Positions 5,054 through 6,930 of a DNA stretch of 6,930 nucleotides are shown here, in pieces (within the stretch, counting starts at the first letter, position 1; each line of letters starts with the position of its first letter). The notes beneath the pieces are model-generated. The model made no database searches, was not told where the DNA came from, and saw nothing but the letters and a program-made list of their open reading frames with translations. Source of the stretch: JALZAA01 sp036005605. GTDB lineage: Bacteria > Actinomycetota > Acidimicrobiia > IMCC26256 > JACDBD01. A program made the position numbers and the translations under genes. The DNA lies in the NCBI GenBank assembly GCA_036005605.1, contig DASYQJ010000063.1:1-6930 (forward strand), given 5' to 3'.

Positions 5054-6253
5054 GTGACTTCACGACGATTCGCGTTCATCGCGGCCGCGGTCGGTGCGCT
5101 CGTCCTCGCCGGGGCCGCGGCCTTCGCCGCCTGCGGGTCCGAGTCGTCCGATCGCTCGGACCGACGGCGCGCCCCGGCATCGACGACCAGCACGCCCGCC
5201 ACCACCGTGACGACGGTTGCGCCCCAGACGATCCCCGTGCCGCCGCTCCCGCCCGCGGGGCCGACCACAGCGCCGCCGCCCGCGATCTCCGTCCCGCGCG
5301 GGACGGCGGGGACGACGCCGGCGAGCACGACCCCGCCGACGGTGACGGCCGCGCCCGCGAGCACGACACCGCCCACCGTCACGAACGCGCCCGTCACGAC
5401 CGGGACCAGCCCGAGCACGAGCACGACGAAGCCGAGCACGAGCACGACCAAGCCCGGCGGCGTGACGCACAAGACCGTCGTGTACTCGCCGACCGGCGCG
5501 CCCAAGCGCCAAGCCGACCTCGTGCTCCCTCGTAATCACGCCGACACGATCGTCGTGCTCGTGCACGGCGACGGCAACCGGAAGCAGATGCGCGGCTGGG
5601 CCGACTTCTATGCCGCGCACGGCTATCCGACGTTGGCGATCGACTTCCTCGTCGCGAAGCCGAACACGCCTTCGCCGGTATACGCGAAGCCCGAGACAGA
5701 CGTGAAGGCCGCCGTCCAGTACTTGCGTGGACGTGCCGCCGCGCTCGCCCTCGATCCCGACCGGATCGTCGTGCAGGGCTTCGCGACCGGGGCCGCGTTG
5801 GGCTCGCAAGCAGAGGTCACGCCGAACGACGCGTTCTTCGACGGGCCGGCGCACTACGCGAGCGTCAGCGATGCGCCCGCCGCGTTCATCGGGTTCTACG
5901 GTCGCTACGACGGCCACCGGCCCGATCAGACGAAGTACTACGGGGGTGCCCCGGACAGCTCGGATCCTCAGGTGCAGGCGCGGTACGCCGAAGCCGACTC
6001 GATCACGCACTCGGCCGGCGCCGCCGGTCCCGTGTTGCTGTTCCAGGGAGACGCCGACAACCCCGATCCCATCGGCCAGGCGGGGACCTTCCGCGATGCC
6101 CTCCAAGCCGTGGGGAAGGACGTGACGCTGACACCCGTGGCCGGCGCGGGCGCGTACTTCGACCAGGAAAAGAGTGGCGCGCTCACGCCTGCGGGGCAGC
6201 AGGCGGCGCAGCAGGTGCTGGAGTGGCTGGAGGCGCGCTTCCCCGCGAAGTAG
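5054..6253 (+). CDS. Exported alpha/beta hydrolase-fold pseudoenzyme with a Thr/Pro/Ser-rich linker
   Basis: This 399-residue protein is paralogous to the preceding hydrolase. Residues 1-27 (TSRRFAFIAAAVGALVLAG onward, to AACG) form an export signal; Cys27 could be lipidated, although Phe at -3 makes the lipobox imperfect, and the SRRF start weakly recalls a Tat signal. Residues about 40-137 are a low-complexity Thr/Pro/Ser linker with two sets of tandem repeats. The hydrolase-like domain follows: TIVVLVHGDG, the shared block DVKAAVQYLR, then VVQGFATG where the active paralog has VVHGFSAG, so the nucleophile is Ala244. Asp335 (QGDAD) is kept, but the catalytic His is replaced by Ala367 (AGAGAYFD against GGNHGFD). 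With Ser and His both missing, hydrolysis by the usual mechanism is not expected. A binding, scaffold or regulatory role at the cell surface is inferred. The GTG start is chosen for the signal peptide. Confidence 0.9.
   Translation: MTSRRFAFIAAAVGALVLAGAAAFAACGSESSDRSDRRRAPASTTSTPATTVTTVAPQTIPVPPLPPAGPTTAPPPAISVPRGTAGTTPASTTPPTVTAAPASTTPPTVTNAPVTTGTSPSTSTTKPSTSTTKPGGVTHKTVVYSPTGAPKRQADLVLPRNHADTIVVLVHGDGNRKQMRGWADFYAAHGYPTLAIDFLVAKPNTPSPVYAKPETDVKAAVQYLRGRAAALALDPDRIVVQGFATGAALGSQAEVTPNDAFFDGPAHYASVSDAPAAFIGFYGRYDGHRPDQTKYYGGAPDSSDPQVQARYAEADSITHSAGAAGPVLLFQGDADNPDPIGQAGTFRDALQAVGKDVTLTPVAGAGAYFDQEKSGALTPAGQQAAQQVLEWLEARFPAK
5321..5392 (+). repeat. Tandem 36-bp repeat, two copies, in the linker
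   Basis: Two adjacent in-frame 36-bp units (5321-5356 and 5357-5392) encode ASTTPPTVTAAP and ASTTPPTVTNAP. Most differences between the units are synonymous, which points to a duplication kept for its protein sequence. Confidence 0.85.
5411..5452 (+). repeat. Tandem 21-bp repeat, two copies, in the linker
   Basis: Two adjacent in-frame 21-bp units (5411-5431 and 5432-5452) each encode PSTSTTK and differ at one base. Each unit itself contains AGCACG twice, so the tract could expand or contract by slippage. Confidence 0.9.
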
Positions 6254-6930
6254 CTACTCGAAGCGCGGCCGGAGCGGGAGGCCGCTGCGGCCGCGGTCGG
6301 TCTTCGTCGCGAGCACCTGGTGCACCTGCGTGCGGTTCGCCTCGAACTGGAGCGCCGACGCGGCCATGTAGAGCCGCCAGATACGGGCCCGGGCGCGGCC
6401 GGCGTCGGCCACGCATGCGTCCCAGTTCGCCTCGAGGTTCGCCACCCACGCCCGCAAGGTGAGGGCGTAGTGCTCGCGGATGCTCTCCATGTGCCGGGCC
6501 TCGAAGCCGGCGCGCTGGATGGCTGAGATGACGCTGCCGACCTCGTGTAGCTCGCCGTCGGGGAAGACATACCGATCGATGAAGCTGCGCCGCGCGAAGC
6601 GGGCGCGGCCGTCGGCGGTCGAGCCACTCACGCCGGGCGGGCGGCTGATGGCGTGGTTGAGCAGCCGGCCGCCGGCGGGCAGGAGCTCGTGGCAGTGCTC
6701 GAAGTACACCGCGAGCTGCCGCAACCCGACGTGCTCGAACATGCCGATCGAGCTGATGGCGTCGTACGGGCCGTCGTCGACGTCGCGGGAGTCCTGGTAC
6801 CGCACCTCCACCTTGCCCGCCAGCCCCGCCTCGGCGGCGCGCTTCTCGGCCAGCTCGGCCTGCCGCTTCGACAACGTGACGCCGACCGCCTGCACGCCGT
6901 GACGCTCGGCGGCGTGGAGGAGCATGCCGC
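6254..6930 (-). CDS. Cyclopropane-fatty-acyl-phospholipid synthase family methyltransferase, 5'-truncated
   Basis: This is the C-terminal 225 or so residues of a SAM-dependent methyltransferase of the cyclopropane fatty acid synthase (CFA) family, which transfers a methyl or methylene group to unsaturated acyl chains of membrane lipids. The frame is open to the right edge and enters at Gly-Met, fitting the end of the SAM motif GCGWGG, so the apparent ATG at 6925 is internal. Next come GVTLSKRQ, YQDSRD, and SSIGMFEHVG with the Glu used for bicarbonate in E. coli Cfa. After these are LLNHAIS, DRYVFPDGELHEVG, HYALTLRAW with the conserved active-site Tyr, and RIWRLYMAASALQFE near the C-terminus. 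Where E. coli has LLHTIG this protein has LLNHAIS, so the bicarbonate-binding His may be shifted. Its TAG stop directly abuts the stop of the converging pseudoenzyme gene. The exact lipid product cannot be told. Confidence 0.93.
   Translation of the reverse strand, partial: GMLLHAAERHGVQAVGVTLSKRQAELAEKRAAEAGLAGKVEVRYQDSRDVDDGPYDAISSIGMFEHVGLRQLAVYFEHCHELLPAGGRLLNHAISRPPGVSGSTADGRARFARRSFIDRYVFPDGELHEVGSVISAIQRAGFEARHMESIREHYALTLRAWVANLEANWDACVADAGRARARIWRLYMAASALQFEANRTQVHQVLATKTDRGRSGLPLRPRFE

Noticed and set aside
5054..5092. Tat signal peptide in the pseudoenzyme
   Set aside because: The SRRF start is only a partial match to the twin-arginine consensus, lacking the Phe-Leu-Lys part; a Sec or lipoprotein signal is simpler.
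5060..6106. 348-codon minus-strand open frame opposite the pseudoenzyme gene
   Set aside because: Half of its product is arginine-rich sequence from the antisense of the Thr/Pro linker, with no start context or motifs.

Overview
The window is very GC-rich, with GTG starts, 4-bp start/stop overlaps, lipoprotein signal peptides and long Thr/Pro/Ser linkers. This suggests a high-GC actinobacterium, perhaps of the Acidimicrobiia type (inference; there is no rRNA or other marker gene here). The coding is dense: eight protein genes, two of them cut by the window edges. No RNA gene, mobile element or CRISPR array is visible, and no stretch over 300 bases lacks a gene.

Layout. Bases 1-1013 hold a two-gene minus-strand unit: a small uncharacterised 147-residue protein and, overlapping it by 4 bp, an alpha/beta hydrolase whose C-terminus runs off the left edge. 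A 78-bp divergent intergenic region separates this from a plus-strand run. The first three plus-strand genes form a tight operon (1092-3492) joined by 4-bp ATGA and GTGA overlaps. They encode a stand-alone phosphohistidine (PEP-utilising enzyme mobile) domain, a 375-residue protein I cannot assign, and a CrtC/AttH-like lipocalin-type protein. A MOSC-domain protein (3535-4035) follows, then two related exported alpha/beta hydrolase-fold proteins (4049-4981 and 5054-6253). At the right edge a minus-strand cyclopropane-fatty-acyl-phospholipid synthase-type methyltransferase converges on the last of these, and the two stop codons abut exactly.

Two points stand out. (1) The two exported hydrolases are clearly paralogous. 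The first keeps the Ser-Asp-His triad. The second has Ala at the nucleophile position and Ala at the catalytic His position while keeping the fold and the Asp, so it looks like a secreted pseudoenzyme carried on a long repeat-containing linker beside its active relative. (2) The 1092-3492 operon places an isolated swivelling His domain, with no ATP-grasp or PEP-binding domain in view, with an unknown protein and a lipocalin-like protein. This may be an undescribed three-protein module. The CFA-type methyltransferase and the hydrolases are compatible with lipid or cell-envelope metabolism, but that link is only contextual.
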